Positions 9,719 to 19,917 of a DNA stretch of 64,000 nucleotides are shown here, one piece after another. Position 1 is the stretch's first letter; the number at the start of each line of letters is the position of its first letter. Source of the stretch: Pycnopodia helianthoides. Lineage: Eukaryota; Echinodermata; Asteroidea; Forcipulatida; Asteriidae. A model generated the notes under the pieces. It worked only from the letters and a program-made list of their open reading frames with translations, had not been told where the DNA came from and made no database searches. The position numbers and the translations under genes are program-made. The DNA lies in assembly GCA_032158295.1 (NCBI GenBank), contig CM063249.1:21516270-21580269 (forward strand), in the 5' to 3' direction.

Positions 9719-10747
9719 CTGTATCTCAGTTGAGGAATTCCTCTAACAAAATGGAACATTGTAAATGTTTAAAGAAAGTATTTAAAGTGTGGAACGTTGT
9801 CATTTAAGTTTATTCATCTAATTGATGCAGGGGTTGTTGAAACCCCACCCCAATTATCATTCTTATTTGTGCTTATTTTATGGTATGCTAGATCTGAGAC
9901 AACTTTGCTACCCCCCCCCCCCCAGTGGCATAATCAGAGAGGGGTAGGTTGATAGGGGGGCGCTGCTGGAGTTCAGAACCCTTCCCCTCCCCCCCCAAAA
10001 AAAGGGATTAAAAAAATGATCAAATGCATGGTTTGATTCAGTAAATATCCCACCCCCAGTAATGTCTTTTCTCCCACTTGCTCCCATCCCCCTACCCACC
10101 CAAACCACCACTGAAATGATTATATGTACCTGGATCTTAGTCGATTATATTGAATCCACTGGCTCATGTACTTCTTTTCCAAACGCAGTGACTGTGTATT
10201 GGTATCTTTCCCATCATAGGAAATAATTTATGGTGAATGTGCATTACTTAATAATCATATCAGGTTCGTATCCGTCATCAACTTTTAATCCAACCAGTGA
10301 GTACCTTACAAATGATAATTTATGTTCTGTCAAATCATGAAGCGTTGACCTTTGAGAGATCCTTTTTTGATTTGATATTCTAAATGTAAACTTTAAAATA
10401 ATTTTGGATTCCAAGACTTTTGTTTTAAGAAATACAAGGAGAGTTATAAACAGCCCCCCTTTATTTATTGAGGAAAGCTTTTTGACACTCCTTTACAACC
10501 AAGAGTCCTTTGACAACTGAAGTATTTCATCAAGCAAATACAGCTCACTGGTTGCTAACCAATCAGGGCAATCAACCCTTTTGGGGTAAACAAAGATTGT
10601 TTTTCTTCTCTCTTTTGTGTATTTAAAACTGAATGAGTTGATGATAACAGCCAAGGTGAAACCCTTCCATCGCAGTAACTTTGACAAATAATGAAACTTG
10701 AGCAGCCTAATTTAAGCAACTTCTTAACAATTGTTACTTAATGAAAA
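9719..10747. other. No certain gene; C-rich tracts, weak minus frame
   Basis: Contains a C13 tract (9911-9923) and other C/G-rich low complexity to about 10110. A minus-strand frame at 10493-10687 (64 codons, ending KDSWL-stop) is followed on its own strand by AATAAATAAA near 10461-10470, a possible polyA signal, but has no recognised domain. Not called as a gene. Confidence 0.4.
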
Positions 10748-10985
10748 ACCCAGTCAGTTTTCCTCGTGGTTTATTACTTGATAAATCTTTAAAAAACTTA
10801 CATAAATGAACAATTTTGGGTGAACACAGGATATTGACTGGATTGAGACTTGAACCTGCGACCTCCAGATTATCGTGCCGGCACTCTACCAACTAAGCTA
10901 CTAGCGTTAATGTTGGCAGTTTCCTTTTTTGTCAATATTATTGTTTGGGGGTTTCCAGTCAGAATCATGACTTGAGTCCAAGTTC
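10748..10985 (-). repeat. tRNA-derived SINE-like element (family S3)
   Basis: On the minus strand the head reads like a tRNA: TAGCTTAGTTGGTAGAGTGC (box A) near 10885-10905 and GGTTCAAGTCTC (box B) near 10848. A conserved end CAGTCAGTTTTCCTCGTGG lies at 10751. Other copies: 28553-28760, 34326-34545 (inverted pair), 39685-40360 (three in tandem), 63770-63815. Confidence 0.75.
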
Positions 10986-11570
10986 GAGTCATACAAAAAT
11001 GTGACGCAAGTCGGATTCAAGTTCAAGTCTGAGTCACGAGTCATACAGCACTGTTAATAAGTAGGGTGGGATGAGGGGGTTAACCCCTAAGTCCTGGTCC
11101 TGAGTCAACAAAATAAACACATCTGTTCTACAAATATTATGAATGATAATAAGAACCAGAAATACTATGATAATGATAATGGTTTACACCATTCGGTGTC
11201 ACCTTACTGCTTAAGACTAACATTGGAAAAGGAACTTCCCTTTTAAAAATAAGCTATTGTGTTTTTTTTAATTCAGCATGCTAGTTTTGATAACTTCTCA
11301 ACATGTTTAGTAATATTCTACAAATCCATTTAGCCTGCACAAAGTTATATAGAAACTGTGTTTACTCAGGGATTTCCAAACTCTGCAAAAAGAAATGCCC
11401 TTGTTTGGAATCAACCCTACCTCCTGGTAAATATTCCAGATGCAAGCAAAGGCTTGAAATACCCATTGGATCACTGGTCTTTGGCATCGTGCCAGAAACC
11501 TCAAGACCGGATTAGTTCTGCGGTCCATTATATTTTTCAAAGGCACACTTGCAGCCTGGATTGTCATCTG
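10986..11570. other. No gene; GAGTC-rich stretch
   Basis: 10970-11047 is rich in degenerate CAAGTTCGAGTC/GAGTCACGAGTC phrases. The rest holds open frames on both strands (11303-11600) of no recognisable family, partly running into the family G piece. Confidence 0.45.
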
Positions 11571-11660
11571 TGAGAGGGCAAGGCCATTTTCGTTTTGCAA
11601 AAGGCAAGTTCATTGGAAAACCTGACTAAGTCTACAGACATTTGTTGATGGGGCACTAAG
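11571..11660 (+). repeat. Family G fragment
   Basis: GAGAGGGCAAGGCCATTTTC and GCAAAAGGCAAGTTC match the other family G copies (2631, 41405). Confidence 0.65.
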
Positions 11661-11669
11661 GCCAAGATC

Positions 11670-11810
11670 AGGGTTCTTCACTAAGATTCATCTTAAAATG
11701 GATTGTTTATATTGCTACAGTGATCTGCATGGTGACATCACACTTTGCTTAGCAATTACGATTGATACACAGTTAAGATCAATCTTAGCTCTTTGTGAAA
11801 TCAGCCCCAG
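11670..11810 (+). repeat. Family B2 TIR-like element
   Basis: Contains TTGATACACAGTTAAGATC and AATCTTAGCTCTTTGTGAAA near its right end, also found at 38662-38761 and 46620-46688. The left end (TTCTTCACTAAGATTCATCT) is a loose inverse. Short non-autonomous element. Confidence 0.6.
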
Positions 11811-12354
11811 GTCAACAGAGGCTGTGGCCTCTGTCTAATTCCAGGCCTGGCCAAGGCTAGGCCAAGCAAATATAAAGAAAAATTGTTGGTCAAGTTAAAG
11901 TTCTGATCTACACGTGCAAGACCTGTGTAAATTTTCTTGGAAAATCCTGCTCCCGTAAGGTGTTGTAAATTCTGCGTGTGTTTGTAAAATTTACCTAAAC
12001 TATACTTTTCCAAAGGCTTACAGACCCCTTTAGACTAATTAGTATATCCACAACCCAATCACCTCATTATTTAGCTGTGATGCACCTGACTGTAATTTAC
12101 CTTCACAAAGTGATGGCGTTGTCAAGGGTGAACTCAATCCACTGTCAGCTTGTCATACTTAATTCCCCAAGATGGTCATTGAATGTTGACACACGTTTAG
12201 CCATGGAATTCTTGAATGCCTCTCCACAATAAATGACACAAGTGGGATGGGCTGTACATTTACAATGCATGTATAAGAATAGTATAATATGTAGCATGGA
12301 GTCTATTCCAACCAGCTTTTTTAAGTTAAGATTCAAGCCATACACGTTATTAAA
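11811..12354. other. No gene recognised
   Basis: Short open frames without recognisable domains; GGCCTGGCCAAGGC repeated phrases near 11845. Nothing else seen. Confidence 0.45.
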
Positions 12355-12662
12355 GGCATTGCATGGTGAGGTATCAATGTATATTCGGTTTGCGGTAACA
12401 CCATGTGTACATGTATATCTACTTTGCTGTGTAGATTTTGGTCTTAGAGAACTTGTCTCAAGTGCTATTTGTTCTACTACCGAGTAGATTCCGCCCAGGT
12501 AGTAGTTAATAAGCAGGACAGTTCTTTCCAGAACTGAGAAGTCTCCTGAATTCCGAAAATCTACTCCAGGTAGAACAAATAGCAAGACAAGTTCTCTCAG
12601 AACAAAATCTACACAGCAAAGTAGATATACACATGATGTTACCGCAAACAAAATATACATGT
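12355..12662. mobile_element. Family D foldback element
   Basis: Long imperfect inverted repeat. The left arm (GAGGTATCAATGTATATTCG ... GTAGATTTTGGTCTTAGAGAAC ... TGTTCTACTACC) returns in reverse order on the right (TACTCCAGGTAGAACAAATA ... TTCTCTCAGAACAAAATCTAC ... TACCGCAAACAAAATATACA). The centre has GGTAGTAGTTAATAAGCAGG. A larger copy is at 52430-52950 and a split one at 32201-32690. The 253-codon minus frame at 12145-12906 runs across this element and the SINE and is not a gene. Confidence 0.8.
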
Positions 12663-12689
12663 ACAGCCATACAAGTTCATAATAAAAAT

Positions 12690-13320
12690 ACTCAGTTCTT
12701 GTATAGCACTTTTCACACCTAAAGGGCCTCCCAAAGTGCTCATTATTTTTTCCACAGGCATGCAGAGCTAAGTTTAGAATTAGGCCTATAAAATCCCGTT
12801 TACAGTTTGTATATATGTAGTACCTTGTAATGGTTAACAATGTACTGTGGCACAAACTTAAAGCAGCCGACCATGCCAGAAACACCGGGGTGAACCCCTT
12901 CTCCATAGCGATAAGTGTAACTGAGTTCTCCTACGCTCGTTACACAACATGAGGGAGCCACGGCTATACATGTGTAAGTCTCATGTGAAGGATGAAGCGA
13001 TAATGGTAAAGTGTCTCGTTTAACAGGTTTAAGGATAAAAAGCGCCAAGACGGGGACTTAACCCCACACTCTGCTGATCAGAAACACCAGGGCCCAATTT
13101 CACAGAGCTGCTTAAGCAGAAAATATTGCTTAATAATTGTCTGCTAAGCAGAAATGAGCAGGATACCAGTCACAAATTGTACATAAACCATGGTATTTTG
13201 GCTGGTAACCTTATTCTGGTAAGCATACTTTTTTTGTGCTTAGCTACTTTTTGTGCTTAAGCAGCTCTATGAAATTGGGCCCAGAGCTTGAGTCCAGTGC
13301 GCTTGACTGCTTGATCATGA
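12690..13320 (-). repeat. SINE-like element (family S4), split by family B
   Basis: On the minus strand a tRNA-like head with GTGTGGGGTTAAGTCCC is followed by the body (CATCCTTCACATGAGAC..., AAGGGGTTCACCCCGGTGTT, TTTGGGAGGCCCTTTAG). Other copies: 33455, 36975, 44528 (minus), 46385, 49200 (minus). The head is interrupted by the family B element at 13090-13282; the SINE resumes at AGCTTGAGTCCAGTGCGCTT. Confidence 0.7.
13090..13282. mobile_element. Family B TIR element (copy 1)
   Basis: 193 bp with long TIRs: GGGCCCAATTTCACAGAGCT on the left and its near inverse ending GAAATTGGGCCC on the right, both followed inwards by CTTAAGCA. Flanked on both sides by CCAG, a possible short target duplication. 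Inserted in the S4 SINE. Further copies at 15251, 15419, 17993 and 37815. Confidence 0.85.
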
Positions 13321-14192
13321 TACTCCTCCACACCAACCTACTCGTGTTAATATTTACTAGTGAGTTGACCGTGACCATTTGGAACATTTCAACTGCATGC
13401 GTTGTGTATGGCGCCACAATAATTTGTGCACAGAACTAAACTGAGCGCCGAACCATTTAGACAGAATGACAGAACTGTGTTAATGTGTGTGTGTGCCGCA
13501 TTCACCGCATATTATGCAGCAGGCAGCACGTCATTCAAAACCACAAGGAATGGTATTAAATGGTCTAACAGTAGGAGGGTTTGATATCTTGAAATAATCA
13601 CACAGAAGGTGGTTCAATCATGAAGGACCTGTCTCCATGAAACATCTGTAGAACTCTTTAGAGCCAATTGTCCATTTTTGGTATAATCACTAACTAGTCC
13701 CAGACCAAAATCACTGTTTGCATTATGTTCCATTAAAACCTTCAAACAGAGGATTTCTAGCACAAAACAGAGTTATGTAAGTGAAATGAACTAAGCAACC
13801 CTCCAGAAGGGAAAATCATTGGCCCTACATTTTACATTTTTCTTCAGTAAAGGCCATCTCTATTATGACTAACAAATTATGTCAATTAGCATTGAGGGTC
13901 ACAGAGGCACTAGTCTAAATGCCCATGTGATCTTAAAGGTCTGAGTTTGTAAGATCTAAAGCATTTGTTTTATAAAGCATCAGTAAAACCCTAGAACCAT
14001 CGTCAACCCTTCAAAATCCAACTGCATGGTTTGTTTGATTCTGTTGGACCGAGGACTAAACTCCAGTATACATGGTGTTGCAGTAATTGTGCTTTACATG
14101 GGGTCAGGCATACCATAACCAGAGTCCAACAGTTTTGGTTGACGAGTTTACCATGGTGGTGGATTTTGTTAGGAGGAAGGATCCAGTGTTAT
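13321..14192. other. No gene recognised
   Basis: No shared repeat or convincing frame. A short GT run occurs near 13480-13494. Confidence 0.5.
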
Positions 14193-14406
14193 AGTCGAGT
14201 ACTTTTCAGTTGAGTATCAAGTACTGCCGAGTATTTGGGTGGCCGAGTAGTACTCGAATATGAGTACTTAGGGTTGCCGAGTAGTACTCGAGTATGAGTA
14301 CTTGGGCCATCCAGTACCAGTACAAGTGTACGAGTATCAAGTATTCTGATATCCGAGAACCCATTCCAGCAGCCGAGTACCAATTACATGGATCTCAAGT
14401 TCAAGT
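14193..14406 (+). repeat. Degenerate GAGTA-rich tandem repeat
   Basis: Phrases such as GCCGAGTAGTACTCGAGTATGAGTACTT recur with drift. Frequent GAGTACTC gives local palindromes, so open frames appear on both strands (14189-14383 minus, 14294-14497 plus). Simple-sequence origin likely. Confidence 0.7.
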
Positions 14407-15180
14407 ACAATACATTATTTTTTTTAAATTCTGGAACAATGAGGATAGCAATTTTTTGTTATACCTCATTTTGCATAATGTTTTTAATTTTTACTAGTTT
14501 CTAGATGACAAATTGTGCTTGTTATAATGTACATCTTTTGAACATGAACACGTAGACAACTTCCAATTCACTTTTTCCAGAGCTTTATTCCTCTATTCTT
14601 TGCATTAATGCACGTATAGGAAAGTAGAAAAGAAAGTGTTAGTTTGACCAAGAGTACCTAAAAAAGTACAGTTGAATTAACATTTATTATAAATTCTCTC
14701 CAAGCTCTGCGCATTAAAACTTTACAAGTCACTTTCATGAGTGGTACTTGTGAAGCTAAATGGCAGAAATACTTAAAGATATTTTTTTAAGTCAACGATG
14801 TACATACACATGTATAGTTGCACGACCAATTCAATTTAACAGACCTCGTTCACATTTTATAAGTACATCAACCTTTTTGGTAGTTTGAGATCATTTTAAA
14901 TAATTAAGTTCTCGTAAACAGAGCTGAGGGTTATTCCCTAGACTCATTAGGAATCACCCCTACTCATGGAGCAATGTTGTAGTATACACTTGGCTAGCTC
15001 TCCTGGGAGAACGTTTATGTACACAGAGCTGTCTTCACTCAACCGCTGATGAAGTACAACAGGAAATTCCTGGACAATGAAATAAGTTCATATAATGACT
15101 CTATCATCCCACTGAGGAGTCAGTTTGCGGAGAAAATATTATTTAGAAAAATAATTTACAAGACATTATGGTGTTAGGGA
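14407..15180. other. No gene recognised
   Basis: AT-rich, no shared repeats or convincing frames. Confidence 0.5.
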
Positions 15181-15250
15181 GTTGAGGTTGGCTTAGTGCT
15201 TGTTATTCCTGCCCTTCACCTCTGGACCTCAGTTCCAATCCCAGATCATG

Positions 15251-15417
15251 GTCCAATTTCATAGAGCTGCTTAAGCACGATGAGCAAAAATGAGCTGGAT
15301 ACCAGTCGCAAATGGTAGTTTTAAAACGGTATTTTGAACGGTTACCTTATTCTGCTAAGCATAATTTGGTTGTGCTTAACATTTTGTTTGCTTAAGCAGC
15401 TCTATGAAATTAGGCCC
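15251..15417. mobile_element. Family B TIR element (copy 2)
   Basis: Begins GTCCAATTTCATAGAGCTGC and ends GCTCTATGAAATTAGGCCC. Slightly shorter and more diverged than copy 1. Confidence 0.8.
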
Positions 15418-15418
15418 G

Positions 15419-15599
15419 GGGCCCAATTTCATAGAGCTGTTATGCAGAAAATTGTGCTTTGCAAGTTCTTTTGCTATGCAAAAAGTGAGTGGGGCACCAG
15501 TCGCAACAATGTCAACTTGATAGAATTTTGGCTGGTAACCATTTCTGCTAAGCAAGGTTTATCTGTGCTTGGCAAGTTTTTGTGCTTAAATTTGGCCCA
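15419..15599. mobile_element. Family B TIR element (copy 3)
   Basis: Begins GGGCCCAATTTCATAGAGCT one or two bases after copy 2 ends; ends TGCTTAAATTTGGCCC, with the last part of the right TIR shortened. Same orientation cannot be defined because the ends are symmetric; the internal CACCAGTCGCAACAATG suggests the same orientation as copy 2. Confidence 0.8.
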
Positions 15600-15800
15600 G
15601 AGCCTTGCATACATGTGGATTGGGTTTTAAGTCCCTACATGGTTGTGTGTGTTTTCTCTTTTGGGGGGTTTCCCTCCCAATCTAAAACTGAGATTACTTC
15701 ATCAACTTCTCTTCATTTGTATCTTCCGGCCTACAGGTCACAGTGCTAGCCACTTTTGAGGACCCCTTGGTTTCATAACCAGAAAGATAGAATGATTTAC

Positions 15801-16890
15801 AATAAAGGCACTCGGAACACAATAAACGCATTAATTATTATTTTGATTATTTTCCCCATTACCTTAAAAAATCATAAAGATAGTGCATTTTACAAATTAT
15901 ACATGAAAGTAATTTGTATTTATACTCCTTGACCCAATAAAACACCCCATTGGTTTTTAATAAAAAATTAATTTTATGTAGCCTAAACAGAAAAAGGTGT
16001 TAGCAAAGATACTAAACACGTTACTTGCCAACGTCAAAAGGCTTTGACACAGTGACAGTGAAAAGAAACACACAAAGAAATGCTTAAATGCAAAGTCAAG
16101 TAAAATCAGTGGGGTTATTATTTTTTTTTCATTCATGAGGTGTGATTCCTTGAGACCATGCAGATTTGAAACCGGAAGGAAATATCATTCCCAAAGAAAT
16201 ACAGAAAGCCTTTTGCTGAAAAAAACCCACAATAATTCATGTAAGAAAATTATAGATATTTTCATTCATGAGTCAAATCTGTGTACAGATCGTCCCCTGA
16301 AGGGAAATGGAAAATTGATTGTAGATCTTAGAAGACGTCTCCGCTCAGGCTGTTCTTCTTGACTATATATGGTTGATCTCTTTACAGTGGATACCATTTC
16401 CGAACCCGTCAACCTTTTCCACATATTTCACCCCCAGTCTCCAGCTAACTGCATCTACATCGCCTACTGTCACTGGAAATCGTGCGGGTTGTTTAGCGTG
16501 TATGACTCGGACAGATGATGAATTGGTCATAGTGTTTATTCCCACTAAACCTCACTGCTGGCAAGCTCTCTTCCTCTGGCTTACTGCTTAAAGGGCAAAA
16601 ACTGTAGTTCAGTTTAGTAAACATGGAATTATTATCTCCGAGCTTGATATTGTAAAGTTACTTTCACTACCAAGTTTTGTCAGAGAAGTTTTTTGTTGGA
16701 GTGCTTTTACTTTTTTGATAAACAAGGGAAATGTTTTGAAGGATTGCAAAAAGTTGTGAGTTTATAACTGCTTTAGAAATACAATTTCGAATTTAAAAAA
16801 AATTAGTTTTATAAACCATTTCTGTAAGAGTACAAGTCCTTGTCATTTAACACTTTTGTTCATTTTTGTATTTCTGTATTTGATAACTAA
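15801..16890. other. No certain gene; two-strand open stretch at 16363-16591
   Basis: AT-rich except 16280-16600, which is GC-richer. There both strands are open: 72 codons plus (16373-16591) and 60 minus (16363-16545, e.g. PARFPVTVGDVDAVSWRLG). No domain, start context or splice partner was recognised; TATATAT at 16364-16370 could be coincidence. Confidence 0.35.
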
Positions 16891-17042
16891 GGGCTTGATA
16901 AACACGATCAGTTTTTCACTTCCCCTTTAAGAAAATAAAACCCAAGTATAATAGACAGCACTTTTGACAACAAGGGCTTGATATACACGATCAGTATTTC
17001 ACTTCCCCTTTAAGAATATCAAACCCAAGTAGTAGACAGCAC
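16891..17042 (+). repeat. Tandem duplication, 83-bp unit, two copies
   Basis: GGGCTTGATAAACACGATCA at 16891 and GGGCTTGATATACACGATCA at 16974 begin two units ending in GTATAATAGACAGCAC and GTAGTAGACAGCAC. The copies differ by a few substitutions and small gaps. Confidence 0.85.
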
Positions 17043-17992
17043 GTAGGTCTACATTCAATGCCTTTATGAAGGCACATATTTGCCAATAGTTGATAGACTT
17101 ACGTCCATCATACACTCAGTAGGACTGGCTTTGCAGCTGCCTTGCTAGAGAGGATACAGTACCTGGCTGGTATTCGGATTTTGCGCCAGGACCTGTCACA
17201 GGTTTTTTTTTTTCCTTTCTGAGGTGGAGGTATTTTGCGTTTGAGATCGGCAAGCTCTGTGGATATTGGAATGTTACTCTTTTCTCTGGCATTATTATTT
17301 TGATATCACTGTGGTTTTTCTGTGGAGTTTTTTGGTTTAGTGGGTAAGTTTTTTCCAGCAACTTATTTGGAGTTTGTCTTTGCCATATTTGAATTGGGAA
17401 TATTTGGAGCTACAAAGAAATGTCAAATCTGACTTATTTGTCAGTTCGTGTAATTAAATTGAACAAGTTTCTAACCTATGTTGATTTGAGTAACAATTCA
17501 AAGAAGGAAATCTTCATGAACGTAAAACTTACTTGCCGTTGAATCGATGATGGCACATCGAAAGGTTGTTTGGTAAAATTGTATGGAAAAGTGCTCAATG
17601 ATTTTGTCTTTCAAAAGAAACAACAGTGAGAAAATGTCAGCTTATTTATCTTTAATATGATGACTTCGTTAATTTGTATTTGATTCCTTTTGTTTATATT
17701 TGCTGTTTTAACAAAGGTTTGTACTGGCTTTATATAAGTTGAAAGTTTGTTTACATATAATTATGGATAAGTTTTAAAGCCAGTGTTTTAAAACTTTGTT
17801 TACATGTAAACAAACTTTTTTAACCTTATTGCGAAGTATGGTGTTATGTTAATCATGTTATTGTAAATGTTTAGCTGACTTTTAAATGAACTGTTGTCAA
17901 AAACTTGATATTGATTGGAAAATACTTTGTCCTCACACAGGATTCTTCAGATACAGTTTGTTTGTATTTTAGTGTTGCTGAGTTAAATTCCA
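17043..17992. other. No certain gene; weak minus-strand frame
   Basis: A minus-strand frame at 17116-17361 (81 codons) and a consensus minus donor (GTAAGT, 17097-17102) do not connect in frame. Inverted GTTTGTTTACAT/ATGTAAACAAAC phrases near 17745 and 17801 could form a weak hairpin. Confidence 0.4.
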
Positions 17993-18187
17993 GGGCCAAT
18001 TTCTTAAAGCCTGTTAGCACAAACAACTTGCTAAGCACAGACAAATCTTGCTTACCAGAAACAGGTTACCAGCCTATACTCCTTAAAGTTAACACTGTTT
18101 CAACTGGTGCCCCTACTGAATTTTTTGCTTAGCAAAGAAGTTTGCTAAGTTGTGTTTTCTACTGTACAACTTAATGAAATTGGGGCC
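17993..18187. mobile_element. Family B TIR element (copy 4)
   Basis: Begins GGGCCAATTTCTTAAAGCCT and ends AACTTAATGAAATTGGGGCC. The order of internal landmarks (GGTTACCAGCC before CTGGTGCCCCTACTG) is reversed relative to copy 3, so it lies in the opposite orientation. Confidence 0.75.
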
Positions 18188-18776
18188 AGGCCTCAAACTA
18201 ACCCAAAGCACTTACCATGGTTGGCTCTTGCTTTTTGCTGTGGCTTACTTTGATCATTGCCCTTTGTGAAGTTTAAATTTTCCAGGCAATTTTGTTCATT
18301 TCAAAAATGAAATAATGTAAAGATCTGAATTCCTTTTTTTGGTTCGAATCCCTACGTGGCTGGTCTACAGTCTTGACAATTATGACCCCTTGAGAGTACA
18401 CATTACTTTTATTTGATTGATTTCAGATGAAGACCTGAAATCCTCTTGGTTGCACATTGTAGGTTTGAATCCTCACCACACTGGTCCCCAGTCAAAAATT
18501 GATTTGTTTAAAACTTATTTGAAGCCGTGACTCAGGATGCACCTGTTGTTTACTGTTGTTATTGTTTTTTTGTTTTTTTGTAAGGATGCACCACAGCACA
18601 CATCTCACCAAATACTAGGTCTGTGAAAGGGTTTTTTGACCCATGTGTAATGGATAGCTAAAGAAAATATTTACTGTATAGTCAACACTTTATAATCAGA
18701 TTACAGACAACAAATAAACAAATTTTGAAAAAAGAACAGGAAAAGAAAATGGCATTGTAGACCTAGGGTCGTTTTA
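18188..18776. other. No gene; two SINE-head-like scraps
   Basis: Two box B-like phrases, GGTTCGAATCCC (about 18341) and GGTTTGAATCC (about 18463), each sit in a similar context (ATCTGAATTCC.../ACCTGAAATCC... then CTGGTC). They look like a duplicated SINE-head fragment. Confidence 0.4.
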
Positions 18777-18841
18777 GCCTTTGAGAAAGACTCTGCTAGG
18801 GTCGAAACGTCAGGCCATTAACTATTTTTTTGCATTATACC
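18777..18841 (+). repeat. Shared 60-bp motif (copy 2)
   Basis: Nearly identical to 7090-7152; reads GCTAGGGTCGAAACGTCAGG where the other copy has one substitution. Confidence 0.75.
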
Positions 18842-19255
18842 ACAGGTCCTTTTGTAAGCAGTTTGCAACAGCTAATTCTATTATCTCAAGTTTTAAAACT
18901 ATGTAAAATATTTTCTGACACATTATTGTTTTTTCTTCTCTTGATGTTAAAAATTATTCAAGATTTGAAAAGCTTTTAACTTCTTAATTTAATTATCTTT
19001 GAATTATTAAAAAGTAATTTATTTTAATTGTTTATCTCATTTATTTAATTTTTGTTTGGTGTGGTTGGTGGGGATAGTTGTACAAACATTCAATAATAGA
19101 TTTTGAAAAAAAAACCTTGAAAAATGTTAGCATGTACAATGGATGTCACTGACCCAACATTAGAACAAATAATTCCTTCCAGGTTCGACCAAAACAAAAA
19201 CCTTTAAAACAATTTTGTTTATGTTTAACATGTTTTCTTTGTTTTCTTTTATCAG
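18842..19255. other. AT-rich intron upstream of smoothelin exon
   Basis: No repeats recognised. It ends in a pyrimidine-rich acceptor (TTTGTTTTCTTTTATCAG|) at 19255. Confidence 0.6.
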
Positions 19256-19465
19256 TTGGAAGTTTGTACCGATTTTACAACAAGACGACAGATCCGTAGA
19301 GCACTTCGTGAGATTCAGTTTGGAGCTATACCTGGCTTAGTGGCTTCCTGCAACAACAACTCGGACAAAACTTACATCTCAAACAAAATGGCTGACGATC
19401 ACGCAAACCCAGAACTCGAAAAGAAGCTAAAAACAATCGCGGACGAAGAGACACTATCAAATATG
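19256..19465 (+). CDS. SMTN: Smoothelin exon a: repeat 1 core plus start of repeat 2
   Basis: 210 nt, 70 codons, phase 0 at both ends (acceptor TTTTATCAG, donor ATG|GTAAGA). Residues 1-21 are the second half of a smoothelin repeat (LEVCTDFTTRRQIRRALREI). A linker of about 40 residues (with NNNSDKT and DDHANPELEKK) follows, then the first half of repeat 2 (ADEETLSNM) ending at the conserved M|L intron. Unlike repeats 2 and 3 there is no intron between the core and the next linker, so this is a fused exon. The matching upstream exon (first half of repeat 1) was searched for in 1-19255 and not found. Confidence 0.92.
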
Positions 19466-19480
19466 GTAAGAACTTGTTTA

Positions 19481-19834
19481 AAGGCATGATATAAAAACTT
19501 ACTTGGTAAAGAGCACTGGAGAGCTGCTGATATTATAAAACATCGTTAGAAATATCCCCCTTTGAAGTATTGTAGTTGTACATTACATGTAGAGACAGAG
19601 GTAATTTTTTTACCCCCAAATTTGAATCTGAGAAAGGCTTCAGGCATAAAGCCTTTCTCATGCATCTGGAAGCACACAATTCTATGCAACAAGGGTTTTT
19701 TGTTATTTTATTATTTTCTTGTAACTTGGAGGACCAATTGAGCCAAAATTTTCACAGGTTTTTGATTATGCATATGTTGGGATACACCAAGTGAGGATAC
19801 TTGTCTTTGACTTACCAAAAGTATATCCTTCCTT
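19481..19834 (-). mobile_element. Family A MITE next to the exon a donor
   Basis: 354 bp, reverse relative to the copy at 40970, near full length. Starts AAGGCATGATATAAAAACTT and ends TACCAAAAGTATATCCTTCC-TT, flanked by TA on both sides. It lies 15 bases downstream of the splice donor of smoothelin exon a, leaving the donor intact. Confidence 0.85.
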
Positions 19835-19917
19835 TAAAGTACAATTACTAAATCTAAATATTGTAATTAATTTGGGAAATTGGTAAAACCATTTGTTTTG
19901 TGAAGAGTACATTCAAT

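Larger units (their letters stand above)
15181..15800 (+). repeat. SINE-like element (family S1) split by two family B elements
   Basis: The head at 15181-15250 (GGTTGGCTTAGTG, CAGTTCCAATCCCAGA) and body at 15600-15800 (AGCCTTGCATACATGTGGAT, TTTTAAGTCCCTAC, CCCCTTGGTTTCATAACCAG) match 818-1083 in order. They are separated by about 350 bp that is entirely two family B copies. The SINE is therefore older than the family B insertions. Confidence 0.75.

Noticed and set aside
12145..12906. 253-codon minus-strand open frame
   Set aside because: Runs across the family D foldback and a reverse SINE. Both arms of the foldback contribute similar peptides (YLLCCVDF) and no domain is recognisable.
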